Assembly (NCBI RefSeq): GCF_035994185.1
Contig: NZ_CP108538.1
Coordinates: 6,549,501-6,613,500 of the forward strand
DNA: 64,000 nt
Direction: 5' to 3'
Origin: Streptomyces sp. NBC_01217
GTDB taxonomy: Bacteria; Actinomycetota; Actinomycetes; Streptomycetales; Streptomycetaceae
Below, piece after piece: positions 53,229-62,567 of this stretch. The notes beneath the pieces were generated by a model that saw only the letters and a program-made list of their open reading frames with translations, was not told where the DNA came from and made no database searches. Every line of letters starts with the position of its first letter. Position 1 is the stretch's first letter. The translations under genes and the position numbers were made by a program.

Positions 53229-54233
53229 CTAAACCCGCGCCTGCACGGCCGCGTTCGCGGTCGCCCAGTGACATGCCACCTGGGTCCGGCCGTCGCCCGC
53301 GAGCACCGGCAGGTCCTTCGTGCGACAGGCGTCCGCCACGCCTGCCCGTTCTGCCTCGCCCGAGGCCAGGACCTGGCAGCGGGCGTGGAAGCGGCAGCCG
53401 GACGGGACCTTGGACGGGTCCGGTGGTTCGCCGGTCAAAATCACCGGATCGGTCTCGGCCTCCGGCAGCACCGACAACAGCGCCTGGGTGTACGGATGCT
53501 GCGGAGCCGTCAGGATCTGCTCGACCTCGCCCGTCTCCACGATCCGCCCGAGGTACATCACCGCGACCCGGTCGGCGATGTTCCATGCCAGACCGAGGTC
53601 GTGCGTGACCACCAGCGCCGACAGGCCCAGCTCGTCACGCAGCCGCAGCAGCAGCGCCAGGATCTCGCCGCGCACCGACGCGTCCAGCGAGGCCACCGGC
53701 TCGTCGGCCACGATGAGTTCCGGCTCCAGGACGAGCGCGCCCGCGATCACGACCCGCTGGCGCTGACCGCCCGACAGCTCGTGCGGATAGCGCAGGAAGA
53801 ACCGCTCGGGAGGCCGCAGCCCCGCCCGCGACAGCGCCTGCGCCACCGCGGCCCGCTCGTCACCCGCGTACCCGTGGATCCGCAGGCCCTCCGCCACCGC
53901 GTCGTACACCGTGTGCCGGGGGTTGAGCGAACCACTGGGGTCCTGGAGCACCAGCTGGACCCGTTTGCGGTACGCCTTCAGCGCCCGGCTCGCATAGTCG
54001 AGCGGCTGCCCGCCGAAGGTCACCCGCCCGGACGTCGGCGGGACCAGACCCAGCAGCGAACGCGCCAGCGTCGTCTTGCCGCAGCCCGACTCGCCCACCA
54101 GCGCGACGATCTCGCCGGGCCGGATGTCCAGGTCGACGCTGTCCACGGCACGCGCCGGGGCTGCCCCCCGCCGACCGGGGAAGGTGACCTTCAGCCCCTC
54201 CGCGCTGAGCAGGGGAGTGGTGGTGGTGGTCAT
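53229..54233 (-). CDS. Peptide ABC transporter ATP-binding protein, DppF/OppF type
   Basis: This 334-residue ATPase has Walker A VGESGCGKTTLARSLLG, Q-loop VQLVLQDPSGSLNPRHT, signature LSGGQRQRVVIAGALVLEP, Walker B LIVADEPVASLD and VVTHDLGLAWNIADR. The C-terminal ~70 residues hold the oligopeptide-transporter Cys cluster (CRFHARC, ACR, CHW). It pairs with the DppD-type ATPase whose stop overlaps its start (ATGA). It is last in a five-gene operon. Confidence 0.93.
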   Translation of the reverse strand: MTTTTTPLLSAEGLKVTFPGRRGAAPARAVDSVDLDIRPGEIVALVGESGCGKTTLARSLLGLVPPTSGRVTFGGQPLDYASRALKAYRKRVQLVLQDPSGSLNPRHTVYDAVAEGLRIHGYAGDERAAVAQALSRAGLRPPERFFLRYPHELSGGQRQRVVIAGALVLEPELIVADEPVASLDASVRGEILALLLRLRDELGLSALVVTHDLGLAWNIADRVAVMYLGRIVETGEVEQILTAPQHPYTQALLSVLPEAETDPVILTGEPPDPSKVPSGCRFHARCQVLASGEAERAGVADACRTKDLPVLAGDGRTQVACHWATANAAVQARV

Positions 54234-55258
54234 GGTGTGCTCCTTGCTTCCTCGGCATCCGGCCGGGCCGCGACCGCGACCGCCCCCGGCTCCACCAGCA
54301 CACAGGCGGCCCGCCGCCCCGCCCCCGCGTCCCGCAGCTCCTGGTCCTGCGTCGTGCAGGAGTCCAGGGCCACCGGGCAGCGCGGATGGAACGTACAGCC
54401 GCCGGGCAGCGCCGAAGGGTCCGGCGGATCGCCGGGCAGGCCACGGGGCGCGAACCGGGAGGCCGGGTCGCCGATGCGCGGAAAGGCGCCGGACAGGGCC
54501 CTGCCGTACGGGTGGCGCGCGTTCTCGTAGACCTCGGACGCCGGGCCCTCCTCCACGACCCGGCCCGCGTACATCACCGCGAGCCGGTCGCAGGTGTCCG
54601 AGAGCACCGCGAGGTCATGGCTGATCATGATCAGACCGAGGCCCTGCTCGGACACCAGCTGCTCGATCAGCCGCAGGATCTGGGCCTGGATCATCACATC
54701 GAGAGCCGTGGTCGGCTCGTCCGCGATGATCAGCCCCGGATCGCAGGCGAGCGCCATCGCGATCATCACGCGCTGGCGCTGACCGCCGGAGAGCTCGTGC
54801 GGATAAGCGTTCGCGCGGGCGGCAGGCAGCCCCACCTGCTCCAGGAGTTCACCGGCCTTCTTCGCCGCCGCGGCCTGCGTCGCCTTCTTGTGCAGCAGGA
54901 TCGGCTCGGCGATCTGGTCCCCGATGCGGTGCACCGCGTTGAGCGAGTGCATCGCGCCCTGGAACACGATCGAGGCCCCGGCCCAGCGCACCGCCCTGAC
55001 CTGCCCCCACTTCATGGTGAGGACGTCCTCGCCGTTCAGCAGGATCTGGCCGGAGACCTTCGCCCCGGCGGGCAGCAGCCGCAGCAGCGCCAGCGCCAGC
55101 GTCGACTTCCCGCAGCCGGACTCACCGGCGATGCCGAGCTTCTGCCCCGCGTCGACGCTGAGATTCACCCCGCGGACGGCCTGCGCCCCGCCGGCGTACG
55201 TCACCGTGAGGTCCCGTACGTCCAGCAGCGGCGTCTTGTGGATGCTCGTGGTACTCAA
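54230..55258 (-). CDS. Peptide ABC transporter ATP-binding protein, DppD/OppD type
   Basis: The start is a TTG at 55258 overlapping the permease stop, followed by STTSIHKTPLLDVRDLTVTYAGG; the longer open frame upstream is antisense-free but inside the permease gene and is rejected. The 342-residue ATPase has Walker A IAGESGCGKSTLALALLR, LSGGQRQRVMIAMALACDP, LIIADEPTTALDV and ISHDLAVLSDTCDR. The C-terminus has the Cys-containing CTFHPRCPVALDSC. It powers uptake of di- or oligopeptides. Confidence 0.92.
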   Translation of the reverse strand: MSTTSIHKTPLLDVRDLTVTYAGGAQAVRGVNLSVDAGQKLGIAGESGCGKSTLALALLRLLPAGAKVSGQILLNGEDVLTMKWGQVRAVRWAGASIVFQGAMHSLNAVHRIGDQIAEPILLHKKATQAAAAKKAGELLEQVGLPAARANAYPHELSGGQRQRVMIAMALACDPGLIIADEPTTALDVMIQAQILRLIEQLVSEQGLGLIMISHDLAVLSDTCDRLAVMYAGRVVEEGPASEVYENARHPYGRALSGAFPRIGDPASRFAPRGLPGDPPDPSALPGGCTFHPRCPVALDSCTTQDQELRDAGAGRRAACVLVEPGAVAVAARPDAEEARSTP

Positions 55259-56193
55259 CGGGCCACCCCCAGCTTGGGATTGAGGACGGACTCGATGGCG
55301 CGGCCGCACAGCGTGAACGCCAGGGCCACCGCCGCGATGGCGATGCCGGGCGGTGCCAGGTACCACCAGTCACCGGCGCTCACCGCACCCGCCTCGCGGG
55401 CGTCCTGGAGCATGCCGCCCCAGGAGGTGGTGGTCGGGTCGCTGAGGCCGAGGAAGGCGAGAGTGGCCTCGGTGAGGATCGCGCTGGAGATCACCAGCGT
55501 GGTCTGCGCGAGCACCAGCGGCATCACGTTCGGCAGCACGTGCCGGACCATGATGTGCCCGTGGCCGCCGCCCAGGGCGCGGGCGCGCTCGATGTACGGG
55601 CGGGACTCCACGGCAAGGGTCTGGGCACGGACCAGCCGCGCCGTCGTCGGCCAGGTCGTGACGCCGATCGCGATGATGACCGTCCACATCGAGCGGTCCA
55701 TCACGGTGGCGAGCGCGATCGCGAGGACCAGGGTCGGCATCACCAGGAACCAGTCGGTGATCCGCATCAGGACCGTCGAGTACCAGCCGTGGAAATGACC
55801 TGCGACGATGCCGACGACCGTACCGATGGCGACGCACAGGAACGCCGCGAGCAGCCCGACCGTCAGCGAGACACGGGCGCCCCACACCAGCAGGGCCAGC
55901 ACGCTGCGCCCGAACTGGTCCGTACCGAGCGGGAATTCACCGCTCGGCGACTCCAGCGCGCCTCCGGGCGCTCCGGTGACGCTCTGCGAATCGGCGCCGA
56001 CGAGCTGCGGTGCGAACAGGGCGATCAGCGCGATCAGGACGAGCGCGCCCAGACCCCACAGGCCACTCCTGTGACCGCGGTACTCCCGCCAGAAACGGGC
56101 CGCGGACCGGCGTTTGCGCGCCCGGGCCAGAGCGCGCGGGTTCTTCTCGGCCGCTTCGGCCTTCGTGGGCGTGGGCATGGATTCGGTCGTCAT
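55255..56193 (-). CDS. Peptide ABC transporter permease, DppC/OppC type
   Basis: The ATG at 56193 overlaps the preceding permease stop and gives 312 residues. After a basic cytoplasmic N-terminus come six membrane segments, the LGTDQFGRSVLALLVWGARVSLTVGLLAAF (in parts) typical of DppC, and the EAA loop ERARALGGGHGHIMVRHVLPN. It ends FTLCGRAIESVLNPKLGVAR. It forms the channel with the DppB-type permease. Confidence 0.93.
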   Translation of the reverse strand: MTTESMPTPTKAEAAEKNPRALARARKRRSAARFWREYRGHRSGLWGLGALVLIALIALFAPQLVGADSQSVTGAPGGALESPSGEFPLGTDQFGRSVLALLVWGARVSLTVGLLAAFLCVAIGTVVGIVAGHFHGWYSTVLMRITDWFLVMPTLVLAIALATVMDRSMWTVIIAIGVTTWPTTARLVRAQTLAVESRPYIERARALGGGHGHIMVRHVLPNVMPLVLAQTTLVISSAILTEATLAFLGLSDPTTTSWGGMLQDAREAGAVSAGDWWYLAPPGIAIAAVALAFTLCGRAIESVLNPKLGVAR

Positions 56194-57272
56194 CGGCCCA
56201 CCCGGGGATCGAGCAGCGGATAGAGCACATCGGCAAGGGTGTTCGCCAGGATCACCGCGGTGGCGAAGACGAAGAACAGCCCTTGTACGAGGGGAAGGTC
56301 GGGCACGCTGAGGCCCTGGTAGAAGAGACCGCCGAGGCCCGGCCAGGAGAACACCGTCTCGACCAGGATCTGCCCGGCGACCACATGCCCCAGGTTCACG
56401 AACATCAGCGTGAAAGTCGGCAGCATCGCGTTCGGCACGGCGTGCTTGCGGCGCACGACATCGTCCCGCAGCCCCTTCGCACGGGCCGTCGTCAGATAGT
56501 CGCTGCCCATCTCGTCCAGCAGCGAGGAGCGCATCACCAGCAGGGTCTGCGCGTACCCGACCGCGACGAGCGTGATCACAGGGAGGACCAGATGGTGCGC
56601 CACATCGAGGATGTAGGCGAATCCGCTCTCGCCGCCCGATTCCAGACCGCCCGTCGGGAACATCCCGGGGATCGGGCCGACGCCCACCGAGAAGACGATG
56701 ATCAGGAGCAGACCCAGCCAGAACGACGGCACCGAGTAGAGCGTGAGCGCGAACGCGGTGTTGAACCGGTCGCTCGTGGAGCCGTTGCGCCAGGCGGTAC
56801 GGGTGCCCAGCCAGATGCCGAGCGCGGTGTAGAGGACGTACGACGTGCCGGTGAGCAGCAGGGTCGCGGGGAGCGCCTCGGTGATCTTGTCGATGACGGG
56901 TGCGTGGAACTGGAACGAGGTGCCGAAGTCGCCCGTGAGGGCGTCCCCGACGTAGCTGGTGAACTGCCGCCACATCGGCTGGTCGAGGCCGAACTGGTGC
57001 CGGAGCGACTGGAGCTGCTCGGCGGAGACCGGGCGGCCGCCCGTCATCTGCTTCACCGGGTCGCTGGGGATGAGCCGGAACAGGAAGAAGCTGGTGACCA
57101 GGACCGCGAACAGGGAGACGGTCGCTCCCGCGATCTTGGCCGCCACGTACTGGAGATAGGCCTTGGTGTTGCGCGCCCGTGGACCGCGGGCGGCCGAGGA
57201 GCCGGCCTGGGCCGGATCCTCGGTGTCCGCGTCCGCGATCTGCACGAGCGCCGGAGTGCTTTCAGCTGTCAT
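56190..57272 (-). CDS. Peptide ABC transporter permease, DppB/OppB type
   Basis: This 360-residue membrane protein has an N-terminal cytoplasmic extension of about 40 residues (variable in actinobacteria), then six membrane segments, FRLIPSDPVKQMTGGRPVS after the first, RMS-like MRSSLLDEMGSDYLTTARAKGLRDD EAA loop and ETVFSWPGLGGLFYQGLSVPDLPLVQG near the end (in parts), all typical of DppB. It is separated from the binding-protein gene by a 253-nt gap carrying an inverted-repeat element and a terminator-like hairpin. Confidence 0.92.
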   Translation of the reverse strand: MTAESTPALVQIADADTEDPAQAGSSAARGPRARNTKAYLQYVAAKIAGATVSLFAVLVTSFFLFRLIPSDPVKQMTGGRPVSAEQLQSLRHQFGLDQPMWRQFTSYVGDALTGDFGTSFQFHAPVIDKITEALPATLLLTGTSYVLYTALGIWLGTRTAWRNGSTSDRFNTAFALTLYSVPSFWLGLLLIIVFSVGVGPIPGMFPTGGLESGGESGFAYILDVAHHLVLPVITLVAVGYAQTLLVMRSSLLDEMGSDYLTTARAKGLRDDVVRRKHAVPNAMLPTFTLMFVNLGHVVAGQILVETVFSWPGLGGLFYQGLSVPDLPLVQGLFFVFATAVILANTLADVLYPLLDPRVGR

Positions 57273-57301
57273 GGGGAACTCTCGTTACTCGTGCTGCACT
57301 T

Positions 57302-57461
57302 AGAGGGACCGGCAATTGGGGGGCGGCGTCGCCGGGCTGGGCACGCGCATCTGCGGCGTTGTCGTCAATCACCATGGCTCCGCCATGCCTCGATCCTCCG
57401 CCTCGCAGCTGCACGCACCCAGCCCCGCTCCTTCTTCCACCCCCCAATTGCCGGTCCCTCT
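57302..57461. mobile_element. 160-bp element with 22-bp perfect terminal inverted repeats (MITE-like)
   Basis: The sequence at 57302-57323 (AGAGGGACCGGCAATT then six G) is exactly complementary to 57440-57461. The 116 nt between have no coding bias and contain a small CATGG/CCATG palindrome. There is no transposase and no obvious target duplication (flanks CACTT and TCGAGG). It may be a miniature inverted-repeat element or a large intercistronic hairpin. It lies between the peptide-binding protein gene and its permease genes. Confidence 0.6.
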
Positions 57462-57469
57462 TCGAGGAA

Positions 57470-57502
57470 CCGGCGGGGCGGCTCCTTCGCCGCCCCGGCC
57501 GG
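57470..57502. terminator. Hairpin after the peptide-binding protein gene
   Basis: CCGGCGGGGCGGC pairs with GCCGCCCCGGCCGG with one bulge and loop TCCTTC, 24 nt beyond the binding-protein stop on the minus strand. Partial termination here would make more binding protein than permease, a usual ratio control in ABC operons. Confidence 0.65.
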
Positions 57503-57525
57503 CCCCTCTCAACCCGTCCGCGTGA

Positions 57526-59397
57526 TTACTCGCGGTCGTCCACAGTGGTGCGGCGGCGCCGTGCGATGAACAGCCCGCCGGCGGCGAGCACCACGACCAC
57601 CACAATGACGCCGATGACGACACCGGTGGAGCTGGACCCGCCGGAGCCGTCCGAACTGCTGCTGCCCGCCGGAACGGCCGACCACCAGCTCCAGTACCCG
57701 TCCTGGCCGTAGATGTTGCCTGCCGCCGAGGGCATGGTCGTGATCGACTTGATCTGGTCGGTGCGGTAGGCCTCGACCGCGTTCGGGTACGCGATGATGT
57801 TCATGTACCCGGAGTCGTACATCCACGACTCCATCTGCTTGACGATGTCCGCGCGCTTGGCGGGGTCGTACTCGGCGAGCTGCTTCTTGTAGAGCTCGTC
57901 GTACGTCTTGTCGCAGATGAAGTTGTCCGTGGCGGCGCTGTCCTTGGCCTTGGCCGGCAGGGCGGCGCAGGTGTGGATGCCGAGGACGAAGTCCGGGTCC
58001 GGGTTCACGGACCAGCCGTCGAAGGCGAGGTCGTACTCACCGGCGTACCAGGGCACGGAGACGTCGTCGAGACAGTCGACCTTGAGGCCGATGCCGAGCT
58101 TGCCCCACCACTCCTTGAGGTACTTGCCGATCGCCTTGTCGTTCGGGTCCGTGGCGTGGCACAGGATGCGCAGGTCGAGCGGCTTGCCGTCCTTGCCGAC
58201 GCGCTGGTCGCCCTTGAGCTTGTAGCCCGCGTCGTCGAGGAGCTGGGCCGCCTTGGCCGGGTCGTACGCGAGGCTCTGCTCGGCGGACGGCTGCCAGAAG
58301 TACGTCGAGAAGCGCGGCGGGATGTAGCCCTGGCCCTCGACGGCGTGGCCCTGGAAGACCTTGTCGATGATGGTCTTGCGGTCGATCGACAGGAAGAGGG
58401 CCTGGCGCACCTTCTGGTCGAGAAGGGCCTTGTTGCCGTCGCCGAAGTTCTTGCCGTCCTTGGTCTGCGCGCCCGGGTTGGTGGCCAGCGCGAAGAAGCG
58501 GCGGCCGGGGCCCTCGTTGACCTTGACGTTCTTCTCGCCCTTGAGGGACGCGGCCTGGGCGGGCGTCAGCGCGGGGGAACCCGCGACGAAGGAGACCTCG
58601 CCCTTGCGCAGGGCGGCGACCGCGGCGTCCTGGTCCTTGTACGTCTTGAAGACCAGCTCGTCGAACTTCGGCGCACCGCGCCAGAAGTCCTTGTTGGCCT
58701 TGAGCTTCACGTACTGGTCGACCTTGTAGTCCGTCAGGATGAACGGCCCGTTGCCGACGATCGGGAACTTCGTGTCGTTGTTGAACTTGGAGAAGTCACC
58801 GACCTTCTCCCAGACGTGCTTCGGCACTATCGGCACATCGAGCGCGGCCATGGTGGCCTGCGGCTCCTTGAGCTGGATGACCAGCTGCGTCGGGCTCGGA
58901 GCCGTCACCTTCTCGAAGTTCGCGACGAAGTTGCCGTTGGCCTGCGCGGCGCCCTCATCGCTCATGATCTTGTTGAACGTCCATGCCGCGTCCTCGGCGG
59001 TGACCTGCTGGCCGTCCGACCACTTGGAGTCGGACCGGATGGTGTACGTCCAGGTCAGCTTGTCCGCGGACGGCTCCCACTTGGTGGCGAGGCCGGGGAT
59101 CGCGTGGTTGTCCTTGGCGTCGTAGTTCGTCAGGAAGTCGTACATGAGCCGACTGACGCTCGTACTGAACAGCTTCTGAGCGAGGAACGGGCTCAGGGAG
59201 TCGACGCTCTGTGCGACGGCGACGGTCAGCGTCGACTTGCCGCTGTCGGCTGCCTGCGCCTGCTGCGGCGCGGCAACGAGGGGCACGCCCGGGACGATGG
59301 ATCCGGCGGCCAGCGCCAGAGCGGCGGCACCGGAGGCCAGAAGCACACGCAGACGTGAGCGTGGCTGGGCGGAGGGTGGTGGAACTCTTACGACCAT
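57526..59397 (-). CDS. Peptide ABC transporter substrate-binding protein, family 5, with C-terminal membrane anchor
   Basis: This 623-residue protein has a signal peptide (RLRVLLASGAAALALAAGSIVPG, cleavage near AQA-AD) but no lipobox. The SBP_bac_5 body includes GLATKWEPSADKLTWTYTIRSDSKWSDGQQVTAEDAAWTFNKI (in parts) and VRQALFLSIDRKTIID. After a Ser/Gly linker the C-terminus has GVVIGVIVVVVVLAAGGLFIARRRR, a membrane helix with basic stop-transfer end. So it seems anchored by a C-terminal helix rather than lipid, unlike most Gram-positive binders. It is first in the dpp-like operon. Confidence 0.93.
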   Translation of the reverse strand: MVVRVPPPSAQPRSRLRVLLASGAAALALAAGSIVPGVPLVAAPQQAQAADSGKSTLTVAVAQSVDSLSPFLAQKLFSTSVSRLMYDFLTNYDAKDNHAIPGLATKWEPSADKLTWTYTIRSDSKWSDGQQVTAEDAAWTFNKIMSDEGAAQANGNFVANFEKVTAPSPTQLVIQLKEPQATMAALDVPIVPKHVWEKVGDFSKFNNDTKFPIVGNGPFILTDYKVDQYVKLKANKDFWRGAPKFDELVFKTYKDQDAAVAALRKGEVSFVAGSPALTPAQAASLKGEKNVKVNEGPGRRFFALATNPGAQTKDGKNFGDGNKALLDQKVRQALFLSIDRKTIIDKVFQGHAVEGQGYIPPRFSTYFWQPSAEQSLAYDPAKAAQLLDDAGYKLKGDQRVGKDGKPLDLRILCHATDPNDKAIGKYLKEWWGKLGIGLKVDCLDDVSVPWYAGEYDLAFDGWSVNPDPDFVLGIHTCAALPAKAKDSAATDNFICDKTYDELYKKQLAEYDPAKRADIVKQMESWMYDSGYMNIIAYPNAVEAYRTDQIKSITTMPSAAGNIYGQDGYWSWWSAVPAGSSSSDGSGGSSSTGVVIGVIVVVVVLAAGGLFIARRRRTTVDDRE

Positions 59398-59449
59398 GGT
59401 CAGGGACCTCGCGTCATGACTCGCACGGAGAAGGCGGTTTGATCTGGGG

Positions 59450-59465
59450 TTCGCCAGCTGGTGAA
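59450..59465. promoter_or_regulatory. 16-bp palindrome at the proposed start of the peptide transporter transcript
   Basis: TTCGCCAGCTGGTGAA is palindromic except for one base pair (TTC-CCAGCTGG-GAA). It lies just downstream of the proposed -10 box and about 53 nt ahead of the binding-protein ATG, a repressor-type location. Confidence 0.5.
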
Positions 59466-59472
59466 GCGAAGG

Positions 59473-59500
59473 TTTATCAGCGGTGGTCGAGCCACGTCAA
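59473..59500 (-). promoter_or_regulatory. Candidate promoter of the peptide transporter operon
   Basis: On the minus strand TTGACG (59500-59495) is followed after 16 nt by GATAAA (59478-59473). This is a reasonable vegetative promoter with transcription starting near the 16-bp palindrome. Confidence 0.45.
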
Positions 59501-59538
59501 CGGTCACCGAAACGGCGTGTGGTCTGCGGGAATGCATT

Positions 59539-59572
59539 GAGGGCCCGCGCCGTGGAGACGGTGCGGACCCTC
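59539..59572. terminator. Terminator between the MinD-like gene and the peptide operon
   Basis: GAGGGCCCGCGCCGT (59539-59553) pairs with 59558-59572 using two G-U pairs and a 4-nt loop, 22 nt beyond the MinD-like gene stop on the minus strand. Confidence 0.75.
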
Positions 59573-59594
59573 ATTGGTTTAGACCTCTGTCGCC

Positions 59595-62249
59595 TTACTG
59601 TTGAGGCGCTGACGGCGGCTGCTGATGCCATCCGGCAGGAGGTACGGGACCCTGCAGGTCGGGCGGGACCGGCTGACCGGACTGACCCGGCTGACCGGGC
59701 TGTTGCAGCTGGGGCGGCGGCGGCCCGGCCGGGCTCGCCGCGGACTGGGACTGCGAGGGCGGCGACTGCTGCCAGCCGTTCTGCTGCACTCCGGGACCGG
59801 GCTGCGGGGGGTACGGCTGCGAGGGTTGCTGCCCGCCGTACGGCTGTTGCTGCTGCGGGTACGGCTGTTGCGGGGCGTACTGCTGCTGGCCGGGCATCGG
59901 CGGGGCGTACTGCGGCGGCGGGTTGGAGCCGCTCGACGTCCACAGTCCCTGCTGCTGCTGGGCGCGCGCGAAGTCCTCGGCGACCATCGCGGAGAGGTTG
60001 AAATACGCTTCGCGGGTCTTGGGGCGCATCATGTCGAGGTCGACCTCGGCACCGGCCGACAGATGCTCGTCGAAGGGAACGACGACCACGCCGCGGCAGC
60101 GCGTCTCGAAGTGCTGCACGATGTCATCGACCTTGATCATCTTGCCGGTCTCGCGGACACCGGAGATGACGGTGATGGAGCGCTGTACGAGCTCCGCGTA
60201 CCCGTGCGCCGAGAGCCAGTCCAGCGTGGTGGACGCACTTGACGCACCGTCGACCGACGGCGTCGAGATGATGATCAGCTGATCGGCGAGGTCCAGCACT
60301 CCGCGCATCGCGCTGTAGAGCAGACCGGTGCCCGAGTCGGTGAGGATGATCGGGTACTGCTTGCCCAGCACGTCGATCGCGCGCCGGTAGTCCTCGTCGT
60401 TGAACGTCGTGGAGACCGCCGGGTCCACGTCGTTGGCGATGATCTCCAGACCGGAGGGCGCCTGCGAGGTGAAACGGCGGATGTCCATGTACGAGTTGAG
60501 GTACGGGATCGCCTGGACCAGGTCACGGATGGTGGCCCCGGTCTCCCGGCGCACCCGGCGGCCGAGCGTGCCCGCGTCCGGGTTGGCGTCGATGGCGAGG
60601 ATCTTGTCCTGCCGCTCGGTGGCCAGGGTCGAGCCGAGGGCGGTGGTCGTCGTGGTCTTGCCGACGCCGCCCTTGAGGCTGATGACCGCGATCCGGTAGC
60701 AGGACAGCACGGGCGTACGGATCAGGTCGAGCTTGCGCTGCCGCTCGGCCTCCTCCTTCTTGCCGCCCAGCTTGAAGCGGGCCGCGCTGGACGGCGTACG
60801 GCTGCTCTTCGCCTTCTGCTTGCCCCGGACGAGCCGGTCGGAGGAGAGCTCCACGGCTGCCGTGTACCCGAGCGGGGCGCCGGGCACGGAGCGCTCGCGC
60901 TGGTCGTGGGTGACCGGGGTCGGCCAGGCGGCGCCGGTGCGCGGGTCGACGGGCTGTCCCTGCGGCTGCTGCTGGGGCGGCTGATGCTGCTGAGGTGGCT
61001 GGGGGTAGGGCTGCTGCTGCGCGGGCGGCTGCGGGGCGTACTGCGCGGGCAGGTTGGGCGTGCCGCCCTGGGCCGGTGGGAGCGGCTGGACCGGCGGGAG
61101 AGGCTGCTGGGGTGCCTGGGGGACCTGCGGCGGCAGGGGAACGCCTTGCTGCGCGGGCCACTGGGGTGCCTGCGGGGGCTGGGGTGCCTGAGGAGGCTGC
61201 GGGAACCCGTAACCGCCCTGCGCGGGAGTCGGCTGCGCGGGGGGCGCGGGCTGCTGCGGGAACCCGTAACCGCCCTGCGGCGGCTGAGGTGCATGCGGCG
61301 GCTGGGGCGCTCCGGCCTGCGGGAATCCGTAGCCGCCGGGCACCTGATCGGCCGGTGTCTGCGCGGGCCACTGCGGCGCCGGCTGGGGCGCGACGGGCTG
61401 CGGCGTGGCGGGCTGGAAGGCGGGCGGCAGCGGCGGCAGGGCGCTCTGAGGCGGCGCCGGGGTCCAGGGGGTCGGCACGGCGGACGCCGGGCCGTCCTGC
61501 GGTGCGCCGACGGGCGGTGCGTCCTGGGGCGCCGCATCCGGGATGCCGCCTGAGGGTGCGTCCGCGTTGGCCGGAGTCTCGGTGGGCGCCGGGGCATCGG
61601 CGCCGGAATCCGCGGAGGCGGCGCTGTCGGTCTCCTCGGCGGTCGCGTCCGCCGCCTGCGCTGCGCCGGAGGCCTCGCCCTCATCCGTACCGTCGGCACC
61701 GGCATCCGCACCGGCGCCCACGGAGGGCGTACCCGGACCCGGGCCGCCCCCGTCCGCGTTCCTCGACGCCTCCTCGCGCTCCGCGATCTCCCGCTTCAGC
61801 GCGGCCGGAGAGAACCGCATGGTCGCGCCGCTCTCGACATCACCGCCGCCGAACGGGTCCACCATTCCGTCAAAAGCCTCCGCGGGAGAAGGGCCGGCGT
61901 CACCCGCCGCGGCCTGAATCGGAGCCGGAGCCTCAGCCGGAGCGGGAATGGGAGCAGGCGCCTGGGCCGGGGCAGGCGCAGGAGCGGGCGGCGCCGGAGC
62001 CCAGTCGGGGTCGAATCCGCCCGCGGCCGGCGGCGCGGGCACGGACAGCGGGGCCCCATTGGGCGGCGGAGGCGGCGCGAGGTGCGTTCCGGCACCGCCC
62101 GACGAGTCCCCCGGCGCGTTCTGCGTGTACCAGGCGGGCGGGGTGTAGTCGATGGTGAACTCACCCGTCATCTCGGCGGGCTCCGCGTCGGACGACTCGT
62201 CGACGGGCTTGTTCCAGCCCCCGCGGATCTCGTCCCGATCGCCGTTCAC
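59595..62249 (-). CDS. Proline-rich MinD/ParA-like ATPase of a type VII secretion locus (EspI-like)
   Basis: The GTG at 62249 follows AGGAGG. The 884-residue protein has about 540 residues of Pro/Gln/Ala-rich low-complexity sequence, including repeated GGYGFPQ units, then a MinD/ParA-type ATPase (about 545-790): [13 protein letters not shown] deviant Walker [36 protein letters not shown], and [19 protein letters not shown] second PQ-rich tail ends it. This architecture matches EspI/Rv3876-like proteins of ESX clusters. It lies next to an EccE gene. A regulatory or positioning role for secretion is inferred. Confidence 0.85.
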   Translation of the reverse strand: MNGDRDEIRGGWNKPVDESSDAEPAEMTGEFTIDYTPPAWYTQNAPGDSSGGAGTHLAPPPPPNGAPLSVPAPPAAGGFDPDWAPAPPAPAPAPAQAPAPIPAPAEAPAPIQAAAGDAGPSPAEAFDGMVDPFGGGDVESGATMRFSPAALKREIAEREEASRNADGGGPGPGTPSVGAGADAGADGTDEGEASGAAQAADATAEETDSAASADSGADAPAPTETPANADAPSGGIPDAAPQDAPPVGAPQDGPASAVPTPWTPAPPQSALPPLPPAFQPATPQPVAPQPAPQWPAQTPADQVPGGYGFPQAGAPQPPHAPQPPQGGYGFPQQPAPPAQPTPAQGGYGFPQPPQAPQPPQAPQWPAQQGVPLPPQVPQAPQQPLPPVQPLPPAQGGTPNLPAQYAPQPPAQQQPYPQPPQQHQPPQQQPQGQPVDPRTGAAWPTPVTHDQRERSVPGAPLGYTAAVELSSDRLVRGKQKAKSSRTPSSAARFKLGGKKEEAERQRKLDLIRTPVLSCYRIAVISLKGGVGKTTTTTALGSTLATERQDKILAIDANPDAGTLGRRVRRETGATIRDLVQAIPYLNSYMDIRRFTSQAPSGLEIIANDVDPAVSTTFNDEDYRRAIDVLGKQYPIILTDSGTGLLYSAMRGVLDLADQLIIISTPSVDGASSASTTLDWLSAHGYAELVQRSITVISGVRETGKMIKVDDIVQHFETRCRGVVVVPFDEHLSAGAEVDLDMMRPKTREAYFNLSAMVAEDFARAQQQQGLWTSSGSNPPPQYAPPMPGQQQYAPQQPYPQQQQPYGGQQPSQPYPPQPGPGVQQNGWQQSPPSQSQSAASPAGPPPPQLQQPGQPGQSGQPVPPDLQGPVPPAGWHQQPPSAPQQ

Positions 62250-62567
62250 TTTGCCTCCTGGTGTGGTCGAGCACCCTTGTGCCTTGGTGGGTGGGGGCGA
62301 CCGTTTCCGTCTTCCTAACCGCCCGGCTCTCCCCCCGGGACACGCATCGCCTGCCCGCAGGTTCTTCTGCCGCGCCCGGACCCACCCTAATCGTCATGGG
62401 CCTCGCTCCGGCAGGCCGTACGGCACCGCAAGAGCTGTCCCGTACATCACGCACTGCCCCCAAGTGAACCGAGTGCGGCACAACATGGAGGGCGAAGCGG
62501 TCAAACTCGCACATCTGCGTGCGGAATGCCGAACGTTCCGTACGGGCCGCGAGGGAGCAGGCCTCCG
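62250..62567. other. Intergenic region upstream of the MinD-like gene
   Basis: These 318 nt hold no supported gene. The start-proximal end has the strong AGGAGG ribosome site of the MinD-like gene on the minus strand. The rest is low in palindromes; no clear promoter pair was identified. The gap suggests that the MinD-like gene has its own transcript. Confidence 0.5.
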
